64,000 nucleotides of DNA, taken from assembly GCA_002433485.1 (NCBI GenBank), contig DJIF01000015.1:37013-101012 (forward strand). Direction: 5' to 3'. Source of the stretch: Deltaproteobacteria bacterium UBA6601 (lineage in GTDB: Bacteria; Myxococcota_A; UBA796; UBA9615). Numbering within the stretch: position 1 is the first letter of the stretch; each line of letters starts with the position of its first letter. A program made the translations under genes and the position numbers. Under the pieces are notes generated by a model that saw only the letters and a list, made by a program, of their open reading frames with translations, did not search any database and was not told the origin of the DNA. Shown here piece by piece: positions 42,492 to 51,601 of this stretch.

Positions 42492-44494
42492 GTCAGGGAA
42501 CAGGAATTCATTTCTCGGCACCGGGAATGCTGTGGTTGCTGTGGTTGCTGCCCCTGCTGGTGACCCTGTTCTGGATTGCCGCCCGCAAGCGACGTCAGGC
42601 CATGGCTCGGTTCGCCGACGAGGAACTCATGGAGCTGCTGGTTCTTAGGGGTTCGGGACTAAGGACTGCGCTCAGACCTGGCCTCGTGGTGCTGGCCCTC
42701 ATCGGCATCGTCGTCGCTGCAGCAGGCCCACGCTGGGGCTTTCAGTGGGAGGAGGTACACCGGCGGGGGGTCGATGTGGTGATTGCTCTGGACCTGAGTA
42801 GATCCATGCTCGCTGAGGACGCCAAGCCCAACCGACTTACCGTCGCCAAGCGTGAAATTCGCGACCTGCTTGAACTCCTACAGGGGGACCGCATCGCCCT
42901 GGTCGCCTTCGCCGGAACCGCCTTCGTCCAATGCCCACTTACCTTGGACTACGGCGCCTTCGAAGTATTCCTTGACCCCATGGACCCTGGCTGGGTGCCA
43001 GTAGGCGGTACCGATCTCGCCGCAGCAGTCCGAACTTCCATCGACGCTTTCCCCAAGAACGAACGCAGCGGCAGAGCTGTGCTGCTCATCACCGATGGCG
43101 AAGACCACAGCGGTGAACTGCAAGCAGCCGCAGAAGAGGCCCGCGAGCAGGGAGTGCACCTGTTTGTGGTGGGCATTGGCGACCCAGGCGGAGCGCCGGT
43201 CCCCGACGGTCGAGGTGGCTTCGTCAAGGAAAATGGCCGGGTGGTACTGACCCGACTCGATGAGAGTTCCCTCAAAGAGCTGGCTCTGACCACCAAGGGA
43301 AGCTACGTGCGAAGTTCTGCTGGCGACCTCGACCTCCGCAAGATCTACCTTGAGGACATTCGCGGCTCGCTCCAAGCTCGTGAACTCAGCAGTTCTCGAC
43401 AGCGCCGCTGGGAAGAACGCTTCCAACTGGCGCTGCTGCCGGCCTTCCTGCTGCTGCTCCTTGAGAGCCTGATCGGGCCGCCCCGGCGACGAGAGCGCAA
43501 GAACCAGCGAGGCAAGACAGGCCCAACCCTGCTCGCAATTACGCTGATTCCCGGCCAACTTCTGCTGGCCCAGCCTGCAGAAGCCTCCTGGCTGAAGGGT
43601 CCAGGAGACCCCCTTCAGGCCGGCTATGAAGCGTTTCAAGACGGGGACTACCAGAGCGCACTGGACCGCTGGGTCGAGGCTCAGATCGACAGCCCCGGTG
43701 ACTACCGAATCGACTACAACATTGGTCAGGCCCACTACCGACTCGGCAACTACCCTGAGGCCGAAAAGGCGTTCCAAGCGGCGGCCAGCAGCGACACCAC
43801 GAGTCTGAGCGCTGATGCCTCCTACAACGCCGGCAACGCAGCCTTCCAGCAAGGCCGCTACAAGGAGGCCATTGGCCACTACGAGCGCTGCCTCGAGCTA
43901 CGCGAGAGCGACGAGGACGCAGTTTCAAACCGGGACCTTGCCCAACGCCGCTACGAAGAATTGCTGGAACAGGCCCGCAACGAGCAGGAGCAGCGCGACC
44001 AGCAGGAGCAACAGGACCAGCAACAAGACCAGGACGACGGGAACGCCGAGCAGCAGGAGCCAGGCCAGGAAGCCGAACCTGGCGAAGAGGGTCAACAGCA
44101 GAACCAGCAGGAGCAACAGCAAGGCCAGGCCGGGCAGGAGCAGCAGGAGCAGCGCGACCAGCAGGAGCAAGACGAGTCCGACGGCGAAGCCAAGCAGGAA
44201 CAGGCGCCTGAGCCGGAACAGCAAGGGGACCCAGCGGGTCAGGCGGCGGCAGCGGATATCGAGCGTAGTGACCAGGAGGAGCCGTCCGAGGCAGCACAGG
44301 GTGCCATCTCAGAGCAGACCGACGAGGCCGAGCAGCAAGAAAGCGCTGAGCGTGCGATCATCGAAGGGGCGCTCAGTCGAGAGCAAGCAGAGGCTCTGCT
44401 CGATGCCCTGGAAGCCGACCAACAGAGCCGTCGCAAGGAGCGAACCCGGCGTGAAGGTCAGCGTGGGCGCAAAGCAGCGCGGAAGGACTGGTAG
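42488..44494 (+). CDS. BatB-BatC type fusion: VWA domain plus TPR and Gln/Glu-rich tail
   Basis: 668 residues from GTG at 42488 (the GTGA overlap decides the start). The N-half is BatB-like: two membrane helices, a VWA domain with ALDLSRSMLAED (D-x-S-x-S at about 99-103) and LITDGEDHSG, and a third helix near 320. The C-half is BatC-like: a signal-like hydrophobic stretch, two to three TPRs (YNIGQAHYRLGNYPEAEKAF, then YNAGNAAFQQGRYKEAIGHYERCL) and a long Gln/Glu/Asp low-complexity region (about 43960-44230), ending in the conserved BatC-type LSREQAEALLDALEAD...KDW. Fusion of the two genes is common in the family. Confidence 0.9.
   Translation: MSQGTGIHFSAPGMLWLLWLLPLLVTLFWIAARKRRQAMARFADEELMELLVLRGSGLRTALRPGLVVLALIGIVVAAAGPRWGFQWEEVHRRGVDVVIALDLSRSMLAEDAKPNRLTVAKREIRDLLELLQGDRIALVAFAGTAFVQCPLTLDYGAFEVFLDPMDPGWVPVGGTDLAAAVRTSIDAFPKNERSGRAVLLITDGEDHSGELQAAAEEAREQGVHLFVVGIGDPGGAPVPDGRGGFVKENGRVVLTRLDESSLKELALTTKGSYVRSSAGDLDLRKIYLEDIRGSLQARELSSSRQRRWEERFQLALLPAFLLLLLESLIGPPRRRERKNQRGKTGPTLLAITLIPGQLLLAQPAEASWLKGPGDPLQAGYEAFQDGDYQSALDRWVEAQIDSPGDYRIDYNIGQAHYRLGNYPEAEKAFQAAASSDTTSLSADASYNAGNAAFQQGRYKEAIGHYERCLELRESDEDAVSNRDLAQRRYEELLEQARNEQEQRDQQEQQDQQQDQDDGNAEQQEPGQEAEPGEEGQQQNQQEQQQGQAGQEQQEQRDQQEQDESDGEAKQEQAPEPEQQGDPAGQAAAADIERSDQEEPSEAAQGAISEQTDEAEQQESAERAIIEGALSREQAEALLDALEADQQSRRKERTRREGQRGRKAARKDW
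43960..44230 (+). repeat. Gln/Glu-rich low-complexity coding tract in the BatBC gene
   Basis: About 90 codons made mostly of CAG/CAA, GAG/GAA and GAC in irregular short repeats (EQEQRDQQEQQDQQQDQ and similar). Typical of BatC proteins, where it links the TPRs to the C-terminal motif. A likely site of length variation. Confidence 0.8.
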
Positions 44495-44498
44495 CTAA

Positions 44499-46247
44499 GT
44501 GAGACCGCTACTGCATTCGCTTGGCGCACTTGGACTGAGCCTTGCCTCGCTGCTCTGTTGCAGCGCTACAGCCCTGGCCGGCACCCTACTGCTGAGCGCA
44601 GATGCCACCACCCTGCCCCAGGGCACCAGCACTCAGATCCACATCGAAGTCGCAGGCAGTCAGCTCGATGCAGCACCACGCCTGGTCAACAGCGAGGGCT
44701 TTCAGGTCGAGATGGCCGGTCGAAGTTCCAGCTTCACCATGAGCCAGGGACGGGTACAGCAACAAACCACCTATAGCTTCACGGTGCTGGCCAACCAGGC
44801 AGGCACCTTTACGCTCGGACCAGCTGAGGCCATTGTCGATGGTCAGCGCGTCCTCAGCGATACCATCACCATGACGGTGGAGCCTCCCAGGACCCGAGCG
44901 ACCGGTTCGGCAACTAGCACCCGCCGCGAGCAAGCAGAGGAGCGCTGGTTTGCTGATGCTCGACTCAGCGAAGACCACCCCTTTGAAGGGCAGAGCCTCA
45001 GCTATCTGTTGGACATCGGAACCGCGGTGTCAGTGCGCGGCACACAGTGGAATCGGCCCGCCTGGGGTCACCTGAGCCCAGCCCCAGGAGTCGAGCCGAC
45101 CCAGTCCAGTCGCCTTGAGGTCATTGAGGGTCGGCGTTTCGAGGTGACAACCCTGGTGATGCCGCTCTTCGCCCTGGAGGCGGGTCCTACCCGGATCGAG
45201 CCTTCCGTCGTTGAATTCACCGTACCTCAACGAGCCCGCTCATTCTTCGACCTGGGCGTCGGCAAGCAATACCAAGAGGCCTCTGATGCACTGGAATTTG
45301 AAGTTCGCGCCCTACCCGTTGAAGGACGGCCCAACAACTTCAACGGTGCGGTTGGCAACTTCTCATTACGGGCCAGTCTGGACCGCAACCGAGTCGCTGC
45401 CGGGGAGACCGTGACTCTCACACTCCAGCTTGCAGGAAGCGGTGGACTAAGAAGCCCCCGGATCCAGGTCCAACTGCCCGATAAGGTGCGCCGCTACAGC
45501 GAACAGCCCGAACAGGTGGCCAAGCTTGTCGGCCGAAGCCTGCGCACTGAGGTGACCCTGCGGGAAGCCCTGGTTCCCCTTGAGCCCGGCACGATCACCA
45601 TCCCGCCGGTCAGCTTCAGCTTCTTCGATCCAGAGCAGGAGCAGTACCGCACCGTGCGCAGTCAGGCCATCACCCTGCATGTCAGCGGAGAAGCTGTTGC
45701 TGAGCAGGCAGTGATAGCCCGCTCGGCAGACATAGCCCGCAACAAAGAAGCGGTGGAGGTGCTCGGCAGCGACATCATTGGACTCCATGCAGAGAAGCTG
45801 TGCCAGGGCGACGGTCGCCTGAATCTCGGCTCCTTTGGTATCCTTGCAGCACTGTTGTTGCCCCTGGTCAGCTTTTTATCAATCAGTACCGCACAACGCA
45901 GGAAGCGCATTAGCGGGACCTCTCTTGGTCAGGCAAAGGAGCGGGGTCGACGCGCCAGAGATGCCGCCAAGGAGCTGAAGAGCGCCGGTGCAAAGGCTCC
46001 CCTTGAAGCTGCTGAAGCAACCTGGCGACGCTGGCTTGGGGCACGGCTTGACCGCTCGGGCGAGGCCCTGTCCGCTGGCGACGCAAGCGCGGCGCTGCGG
46101 CAAGCAGGCTGCAATGCCGAGCTCGCCCAACGAGCAGAACGACTCCTTGAGCGCATCGAGTCTGTGCGCTTCGGCGGCGCTACAGCTGGAACACTAGTCG
46201 AAGAGATCCTGGACTGGACCCTGGAAGCAGAGAGGAGCTGGAAGTGA
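44499..46247 (+). CDS. BatD-type protein (oxygen tolerance)
   Basis: 582 residues from GTG at 44499. Signal peptide (LGLSLASLLCCSATALAG), then a long extracytoplasmic region of beta-sandwich pattern, with LSADATTLPQGTSTQIHIEVAG and FSLRASLDRNRVAAGETVTLTLQLAGSGGL typical of BatD, a membrane helix about 450-465 (SFGILAALLLPLVSFLSI) and a cytoplasmic helical tail ending LERIESVRFGGA. The tail matches those of the proteins at 37590 and 40498. Four bases after the BatBC stop. Part of an envelope complex with the VWA proteins. Confidence 0.92.
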   Translation: MRPLLHSLGALGLSLASLLCCSATALAGTLLLSADATTLPQGTSTQIHIEVAGSQLDAAPRLVNSEGFQVEMAGRSSSFTMSQGRVQQQTTYSFTVLANQAGTFTLGPAEAIVDGQRVLSDTITMTVEPPRTRATGSATSTRREQAEERWFADARLSEDHPFEGQSLSYLLDIGTAVSVRGTQWNRPAWGHLSPAPGVEPTQSSRLEVIEGRRFEVTTLVMPLFALEAGPTRIEPSVVEFTVPQRARSFFDLGVGKQYQEASDALEFEVRALPVEGRPNNFNGAVGNFSLRASLDRNRVAAGETVTLTLQLAGSGGLRSPRIQVQLPDKVRRYSEQPEQVAKLVGRSLRTEVTLREALVPLEPGTITIPPVSFSFFDPEQEQYRTVRSQAITLHVSGEAVAEQAVIARSADIARNKEAVEVLGSDIIGLHAEKLCQGDGRLNLGSFGILAALLLPLVSFLSISTAQRRKRISGTSLGQAKERGRRARDAAKELKSAGAKAPLEAAEATWRRWLGARLDRSGEALSAGDASAALRQAGCNAELAQRAERLLERIESVRFGGATAGTLVEEILDWTLEAERSWK

Positions 46248-47065
46248 TCCGGACGGCGCCTAGCCTGCTTATTGTCGTCACACTGCTGCTCGCAGTCTGT
46301 CCGGAAGCCTCGGCTCAGCAAGAGACGGGCGGCGACCGCTTCGATTGCTCGGCCCTATACGACGGCGGCGATTACCCAGGTGCTGCTGCCTGCTTCTCCA
46401 ATCAAGAGGCCAGAGGCAATCACAATGGCCACCTCCTCTACAACCTCGGCAACGCCCTACAGCAAGCTGGTGATCTCGGCCCTGCAATCCTGGCCTATCG
46501 ACGTGGGCAGCTGTTTCTGCCGCGAGACGGCGATCTCAAAGCCAACCTCAAGAGTGCCAGAGAGAAAGCTCGGGACGATCTGGCTCCGCCTGGCAAGCGA
46601 CATCCGCTCGCCGCTACCCTCCTCGCCCCCTACGACAGCCTCTCCGCAGCAGAGTTGCTGCTGACTGGCACGTTCTGCTGGGGCCTCTTGTTCGGGCTCT
46701 TAAGCTGGCGAGCCTGGCGCAACGAAGCCCTGCTGACGCTTCCCGTAGCGGCACTCACCGCCCTGGCACTACTGACGCTAGGCGGGCATCTAGCTCGCAG
46801 CTATCAGGTGAAGGTCCTGCCCGAGGCCGTGGTTCTGGCCGAGCAGGTGACACTCCGGTCCGGCCGTGATCTGCGATCGGTTGAGCTTGCTCGGCTCCAT
46901 GAAGGGGCAGAGCTCTCAGTCCTCAGTCAGCAAGCAGAGTGGACCCAGGTTCGCCTCTCTACCGGTCAGAGAGGATGGCTGCCACGCACTTCTCTGGGCC
47001 TGATCCGCTTTACCCCAGAACAGAACCACGATGCAGCCGCAGCCACAACGCCGGGGTTGCTATAG
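46244..47065 (+). CDS. BatE-type TPR protein with SH3 domain
   Basis: 273 residues from GTG at 46244, overlapping the BatD stop as GTGA. A signal peptide, then a TPR-like part: FDCSALYDGGDYPGAAACF and LLYNLGNALQQAGDLGPAILAYRRGQ. Two membrane helices follow (GTFCWGLLFGLLSWRAW, ALTALALLTLGGHLA), then an SH3-like domain (VTLRSGRD, WTQVRLSTGQRGWLPRTSL) at the C-terminus. This is the BatE layout. Periplasmic TPR and SH3 parts would contact other Bat proteins or peptidoglycan. Confidence 0.88.
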   Translation: MIRTAPSLLIVVTLLLAVCPEASAQQETGGDRFDCSALYDGGDYPGAAACFSNQEARGNHNGHLLYNLGNALQQAGDLGPAILAYRRGQLFLPRDGDLKANLKSAREKARDDLAPPGKRHPLAATLLAPYDSLSAAELLLTGTFCWGLLFGLLSWRAWRNEALLTLPVAALTALALLTLGGHLARSYQVKVLPEAVVLAEQVTLRSGRDLRSVELARLHEGAELSVLSQQAEWTQVRLSTGQRGWLPRTSLGLIRFTPEQNHDAAAATTPGLL

Positions 47066-47091
47066 TCGGCGCCCCCTGGAGGACCCAGCCC

Positions 47092-47760
47092 ATGAATCGA
47101 TTTCTGTCAGCCCTCGCCCTGCTCGTGCTGGTGCTCGCGCTCGCCGCGCCGGCCCTTGCCGGGCAGGTCAACCCCCGCAAGATCAAAAAGTGGCCCGAGC
47201 TCGACAAGGTCTGGGCCCGCAGCTTTGACGCCTGGGCCACGGACGAAGAGCTGGACGTATTTGTAAAACTCAAGAGCACCGATGAGCGCAAGGAATTCCT
47301 CAAGAAGATTGGCTTCTGGAAGAAGTGGAAGAAGATCGACGAAGAGATGATGCCCAACATCATGGCCGGTGAGGTCGTCCGGGGCATGAACAAAGATGAA
47401 GTCTTCATGTGCTGGGATAAGCCGGTGAAAATCCGGAAAGATTTTCGCCGCAACGCTTATGTCGATGTACTCAATTATCGCTTCGAGATCGACCGCAAGG
47501 GTCGTGAGTTTCTAAGCCCGAAAGACAGCAAGACGGCCTACAAGAACGAACTCATCACCCGCTTTGTCTACATGTACAACGGCAAGGTCTTCAGCATCGT
47601 CTATGAAGGCGAAGAGGAAGATGTCATGGACGAACTGCCGATCAAAGACGCGCAGGGGCCGGCAGCTCAGCCGGAAGCCTCCCCTGAAGAAGCGCAGGCC
47701 CCATCCGGCGAGGAGCCGGGCAAAGATCAAGCCGGCAGCGAGGACAAGTCTGGCAACTAG
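47092..47760 (+). CDS. Exported protein with SmpA-like motif
   Basis: 222 residues from the ATG at 47092, with GGAGG 13 bases upstream (47078-47082). Signal peptide cleaved after APALA-GQ. The middle region has GEVVRGMNKDEVFMCWDKPVKIRK, like the SmpA/OmlA family's G-M/L-x-x-x-E-V motif followed by W-x-x-P, then strands (YVDVLNYRFEIDRK, FVYMYNGKVFSIVYEG). A Lys/Trp-rich N-terminal part and an acidic, disordered C-terminal tail (Glu/Pro/Ala-rich). Envelope, role unknown. It follows the Bat operon by 26 bases and probably shares its mRNA. Confidence 0.7.
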   Translation: MNRFLSALALLVLVLALAAPALAGQVNPRKIKKWPELDKVWARSFDAWATDEELDVFVKLKSTDERKEFLKKIGFWKKWKKIDEEMMPNIMAGEVVRGMNKDEVFMCWDKPVKIRKDFRRNAYVDVLNYRFEIDRKGREFLSPKDSKTAYKNELITRFVYMYNGKVFSIVYEGEEEDVMDELPIKDAQGPAAQPEASPEEAQAPSGEEPGKDQAGSEDKSGN

Positions 47761-47797
47761 TTGCGATGGCAGCGGTCGTGCAGCTGAGCTCAGCTGC
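47753..47797. terminator. Pair of palindromes at a convergent gene junction
   Basis: GCAACTAGTTGC (47753-47764, over the stop codon of the exported protein gene) and GCAGCTGAGCTCAGCTGC (47780-47797, over the stop of the TSP3 lipoprotein gene) are both perfect palindromes. They may act as a two-way terminator, but neither has a T-tract, so the call is weak. Confidence 0.4.
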
Positions 47798-49850
47798 GCA
47801 CCACCAGCACCAGGTCCCACTGTGCCAGCACGGTGGTGCCGTCACCGATGACCTGCATCGGGAACACGAAGACCTGATCACTTGCGCTATGCGGCACGCT
47901 GGTTAGCACGCTCAGTTCAAAGACGACCGAAGTCCCTACCGGGACCCCAACCACTACATTGGGGCTGATGCCGGTGACAAAACCGTAAGGAGCATCGTCA
48001 ACGCTCAGGCTGAGATCGAATTGAGCCGAATTGGCCAGTGACTCGACCCCATCAATGATGTTGTCGACAGTCGACGCTGAGGTCCCCTGAAAGACCAGCG
48101 GCTCCATGGTCCCGTTGCCATCAATATCAGCCAGAGAGCCGGTCTGGGTCGCCAGCGAAATCATCTGCTGAATGGGACTGGTGGCGCTGCCCGAGGTTCC
48201 CTCCACGCCAATGCCGATCAGCTTGCCGCCAATAGCATTGACCGCAGCTTCAACATCACTGGCGCCAGCCGGAGCGCTACATAGCGGTGGCAGGAAGTAG
48301 GCCTGCGGAAGATCCGCATCGCGCATGAAGGTATCGGTTGCATAGACCAGGACCGGCAGCGAGCCGTCCCGAAAGCCAGCACCACCAATGTGGCCGGTTC
48401 CTGGAACCGTAGAGTCGTAGCTGCCCGTCTCATTGCCCTGAAAGGCATCGACGCCGGGCCCTGCTGGAATGGTGTGAAAAGGATAGACGTCGGTTTCTTC
48501 GTCATAGGCGAAATTGCAGTCCAGATCGTAGCCCCGACCGCTGGCCGCCTGATACAAGCCCTCCATCCCCGACTCGGGCAGGTCACCTCCATCGCGAATG
48601 TGCAGGGAAGAGAGCGCGGCGCTGACCATCAGGTTGTTGCTGGTGACCTGCTGCCTGAGGCGAAATGGCTTGTCCTGGGGGTAGCTGACATTCAGTCCGT
48701 TGTTGACCTCCCAGTAGCCGAGCCCCGAGTACACATAGTCATCAAACTCAGCGACCCCAAAGGCCACATCCGGAATGCTGACGTCGGTCACCACATCCTG
48801 GAAGTTGCTTGCCACCGCAGAGAGTACCGGGCCCATGCTGCAGGTGGTATCCAGGAGAAAAAGGACATCGGCCTGCAGAATCTGTGGGGTAAATGGCACG
48901 ATGACCTGGGTCGTCGAGCGGGGAGGCAGCTCCGCATAGAAGCCAAACTGCTCCTGCCAGACCGTGTGGTCATCGCTGCTGGTGGGATTGGAGCCAACCA
49001 ACACCTCAGCCAGATCGGAGAAGCCGTCGCCATCGGTGTCTCGATCGGTTCGCGAGGTCGAAAAGCCCCCGTAGCCCGGCTCATCCCGATCTGAAATGCC
49101 GTCATTATCGGAGTCATTGTCAAGGAAGTTGGGCAGCCCATCCCCGTCGGAATCAAGCGGCTGTTCGGGATCGGGCCCAAGCTCATCCCGGTCCAACAGA
49201 TTGTCGCCATCGGCGTCATCATCGAGGTAGCTGGGCAGGCCGTCCTCATCGGGATCGTCGTAGCCTTCGAGGGCATCGCTCGCACCATCACCATCTGAAT
49301 CCAGATCCAGCAAATCAGGCACACCGTCACCGTCACTGTCTCTGGGCTGAGCGGCAGAAGGACCAATCTCCTCAGTGTCAGGAATGCCATCGCCGTCGTT
49401 GTCGAGATCAGCGGCATCATCAATCCCATCGCCGTCACTGTCGCGGCCGCCCTCGTCAACATCAGCGATCCCATTACCGTCGCTGTCAGAGTCGAGAAAA
49501 TCCGGCACTCCATCCTCATCGGAATCGACTGGCGGAGTGGACGGGTCGCCGTCACCAGCCTCCTCACGATCACTTAGGCCGTCACCATCACTGTCGTCAT
49601 CAAGGGCATTAGGCAGGCCATCGCCATCCACATCGGCCTGCCCCTCATCTTGATCGCTGATTCCATCTCCGTCGGAATCGGTCAGCTCAGCACCTGTGTC
49701 ATCGTCATCTCCCACTACCGCGGCACTATCGTCATCATCGGAGCCCGGCAAGGGCTCAGGACCGCTGCTAAAAGCCCCGTAGCACCCGCCCAGCAGCAGC
49801 AACAAGCAACCGATCAGTGCAGCGGGAAGGCAGCGATGGAGCACAGCCAA
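47790..49850 (-). CDS. Lipoprotein with DDDDSA linker, thrombospondin type 3 repeats and VWA domain
   Basis: 686 residues. Lipobox LLLLGGC (Cys 23), then GSDDDDSA and DDDD acidic linkers as seen in many Myxococcota surface proteins. About residues 57-280 hold some ten thrombospondin type 3 calcium repeats of the form DSDGDGIPD/DxDxDGxxD. From about 305 a VWA-like domain starts: ADVLFLLDTTCSMGPVLSAV (D-x-T-x-S MIDAS variant), with a later VLVYATD, and a C-terminal strand-rich region. Anchored at the outer membrane, calcium-rigid stalk presenting a VWA head, probably an adhesin or matrix protein (inference). Its start is 6 bases from the stop of the kinase gene, in the same direction. Confidence 0.85.
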   Translation of the reverse strand: MAVLHRCLPAALIGCLLLLLGGCYGAFSSGPEPLPGSDDDDSAAVVGDDDDTGAELTDSDGDGISDQDEGQADVDGDGLPNALDDDSDGDGLSDREEAGDGDPSTPPVDSDEDGVPDFLDSDSDGNGIADVDEGGRDSDGDGIDDAADLDNDGDGIPDTEEIGPSAAQPRDSDGDGVPDLLDLDSDGDGASDALEGYDDPDEDGLPSYLDDDADGDNLLDRDELGPDPEQPLDSDGDGLPNFLDNDSDNDGISDRDEPGYGGFSTSRTDRDTDGDGFSDLAEVLVGSNPTSSDDHTVWQEQFGFYAELPPRSTTQVIVPFTPQILQADVLFLLDTTCSMGPVLSAVASNFQDVVTDVSIPDVAFGVAEFDDYVYSGLGYWEVNNGLNVSYPQDKPFRLRQQVTSNNLMVSAALSSLHIRDGGDLPESGMEGLYQAASGRGYDLDCNFAYDEETDVYPFHTIPAGPGVDAFQGNETGSYDSTVPGTGHIGGAGFRDGSLPVLVYATDTFMRDADLPQAYFLPPLCSAPAGASDVEAAVNAIGGKLIGIGVEGTSGSATSPIQQMISLATQTGSLADIDGNGTMEPLVFQGTSASTVDNIIDGVESLANSAQFDLSLSVDDAPYGFVTGISPNVVVGVPVGTSVVFELSVLTSVPHSASDQVFVFPMQVIGDGTTVLAQWDLVLVVRS

Positions 49851-49856
49851 CGCCCC

Positions 49857-51530
49857 TCAGTCCCGCATATCCAAGACCGAAGAAGAGGCGCCAGGGGCCG
49901 CTGCAAACGGCTCAAGGGCCTGGCGAAAAGTCTCCATCGACGGATATCTCTCCTCAGGGGTTTTGGCCAGAGCGCGCAACAACACACCGTCGAGGCCCGA
50001 AGGCAGCTTGCCGGATGGATGCACCTCAGAGGGCGCATCAGGCGGGTCATCGATGGTCTTATACAAAAGCTCTTCCATCGTCTCAGCGGTAAAGACCGGG
50101 CGACCGGTCAGCAGGTGATAGGCCGTGGCCGCGAGTGAATACTGGTCGGCTCGATCACTCGCTTGTTCACCAATCAACACTTCAGGCGCAACATAAAGCG
50201 GAGTCCCCATAATCGTTCCAACCGCGGTGAGGCGAGCATCCTGAGGCAAACCTCCAATGTCAGGCGCCTTACGCTTGCGGCGGTTACCGGTCACCTCGCT
50301 CTCAGCCTCCACCTTGGTGGCAATGCCGAAGTCCAGCATCTTGGTCACTTCACGCCCATCGGCTGTCATCGCCAGAAAGATGTTGGCTGGCTTCACATCG
50401 CGGTGAATCAACATCCGTGCATGAGCCTCTGCCAACGACTCTGCGCTGCTGACCAGCCAGCGACAGACAATATCGAAGGGCTGCGGCCCATCGCGATCAA
50501 GGCGGTCTTGCAGGGTTTCTCCATCGAGATGCTCCATCACGTAGAACATCTGACCCTGCTGGGTAATACCAAAATCAAACACCTGCACCGTATATGGGGA
50601 ACGCAGCAGTGAGGTCTCCCGAGCCTCTCGCTCAAAACGGCGACGGAGCATCCCAGAGGTATCCTTCTCTGGATTGACCACCTTGATCACACAGGGCCGG
50701 CCCAGATCGCGGTGCCAGGCCAGATAGACCACTCCCATGGCCCCCCGGCCGAGTTCCTTCTTGATCTTGTAGCGACCAAGCGAGCGAGCGGAGATGAGGC
50801 GCTGATGCATAGCGTGGATCATGTCTGAGCCAACCAATCCCACCCCCGCAATGCCCAACAGAGGCAGGGTGTTAGCTGCCAGATAGCCCATCGCCTCACT
50901 GTCCATCATCCACTCAATGAGATCTCCGTGATAGCTACCAAAAGCGAGAATGCACAGGGGGTAAGAGAGCACCAGAAAGCTAACCATCGGAAGGTGGGTC
51001 CGCGCCTCGCCGGGGACCAGGATGGTCCGCGCCACCACCAGGAGCACGGTTCCCCCGACATAGGGACTGCTGGCGCCGCCAGTGACCGCGGTCATGTAGC
51101 CCAAAGCAATGGCAGGAGGGGAGAAAATCAACCAGTCCATCACCACTACGGAGAGTCGGTCCGCTGAGCGCAAGAAGACCCACAGGGCAACGAACCAGAG
51201 CATCATGGCCAGACGCAGCACCAGAAAGGCTGCAAGCATCGGCTTAGGCTCAGGCCACCAGGAACCCCACGACAAATAATCCACAACACCAAAGAGCGGC
51301 GATAAAAGGGCTCCAAACATGGCGGCGGTAAGTAGCCGGGTTCGGAACAGGGCGGTTGTCTCCCGCTCAAAGCGGGCCTCTAGATTCTCCTGGATGGCAG
51401 GGCTGGCCCGCCCCTTCAAGGGCTGAGCAGACCGCTGAGACCGCTCTCTGGCTGCTTTTGCCACCGGCTTGCTATCCCCTGTTCTTGCCACACCCGGTCC
51501 AGCCAAAAACAAAACTGCCAAGCCTGACAT
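49857..51530 (-). CDS. Serine/threonine protein kinase with N-terminal multi-span membrane domain
   Basis: 557 residues. About residues 65-240 hold six hydrophobic segments, then the Hanks kinase domain: GRGAMGVVYLA (261-271), ATP-binding Lys283 in CVIKVVN, HRDVKPANIF (376-385) with catalytic Asp378, DFGIA (400-404), and TPLYVAPEV (activation-loop end). All key residues are present, so it should be active. Most bacterial kinases of this class carry the membrane part after the kinase domain; here it comes first, putting the kinase at the cytoplasmic C-terminus. The sensing part may be the membrane domain. The start could be later than 51530, since the first 45 residues are basic and unremarkable. 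Confidence 0.88.
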   Translation of the reverse strand: MSGLAVLFLAGPGVARTGDSKPVAKAARERSQRSAQPLKGRASPAIQENLEARFERETTALFRTRLLTAAMFGALLSPLFGVVDYLSWGSWWPEPKPMLAAFLVLRLAMMLWFVALWVFLRSADRLSVVVMDWLIFSPPAIALGYMTAVTGGASSPYVGGTVLLVVARTILVPGEARTHLPMVSFLVLSYPLCILAFGSYHGDLIEWMMDSEAMGYLAANTLPLLGIAGVGLVGSDMIHAMHQRLISARSLGRYKIKKELGRGAMGVVYLAWHRDLGRPCVIKVVNPEKDTSGMLRRRFEREARETSLLRSPYTVQVFDFGITQQGQMFYVMEHLDGETLQDRLDRDGPQPFDIVCRWLVSSAESLAEAHARMLIHRDVKPANIFLAMTADGREVTKMLDFGIATKVEAESEVTGNRRKRKAPDIGGLPQDARLTAVGTIMGTPLYVAPEVLIGEQASDRADQYSLAATAYHLLTGRPVFTAETMEELLYKTIDDPPDAPSEVHPSGKLPSGLDGVLLRALAKTPEERYPSMETFRQALEPFAAAPGASSSVLDMRD

Positions 51531-51601
51531 GGCGCCATTTCAGACACCAAAAAGAGTCTACGGGGGCGCCGAGGCGGCGGTCAACGCAACAACGGTAGGG
51601 C

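Noticed and set aside
42878..43879. Minus-strand frame (333 codons) opposite BatBC
   Set aside because: Same reason; the plus-strand VWA and TPR motifs are unambiguous.
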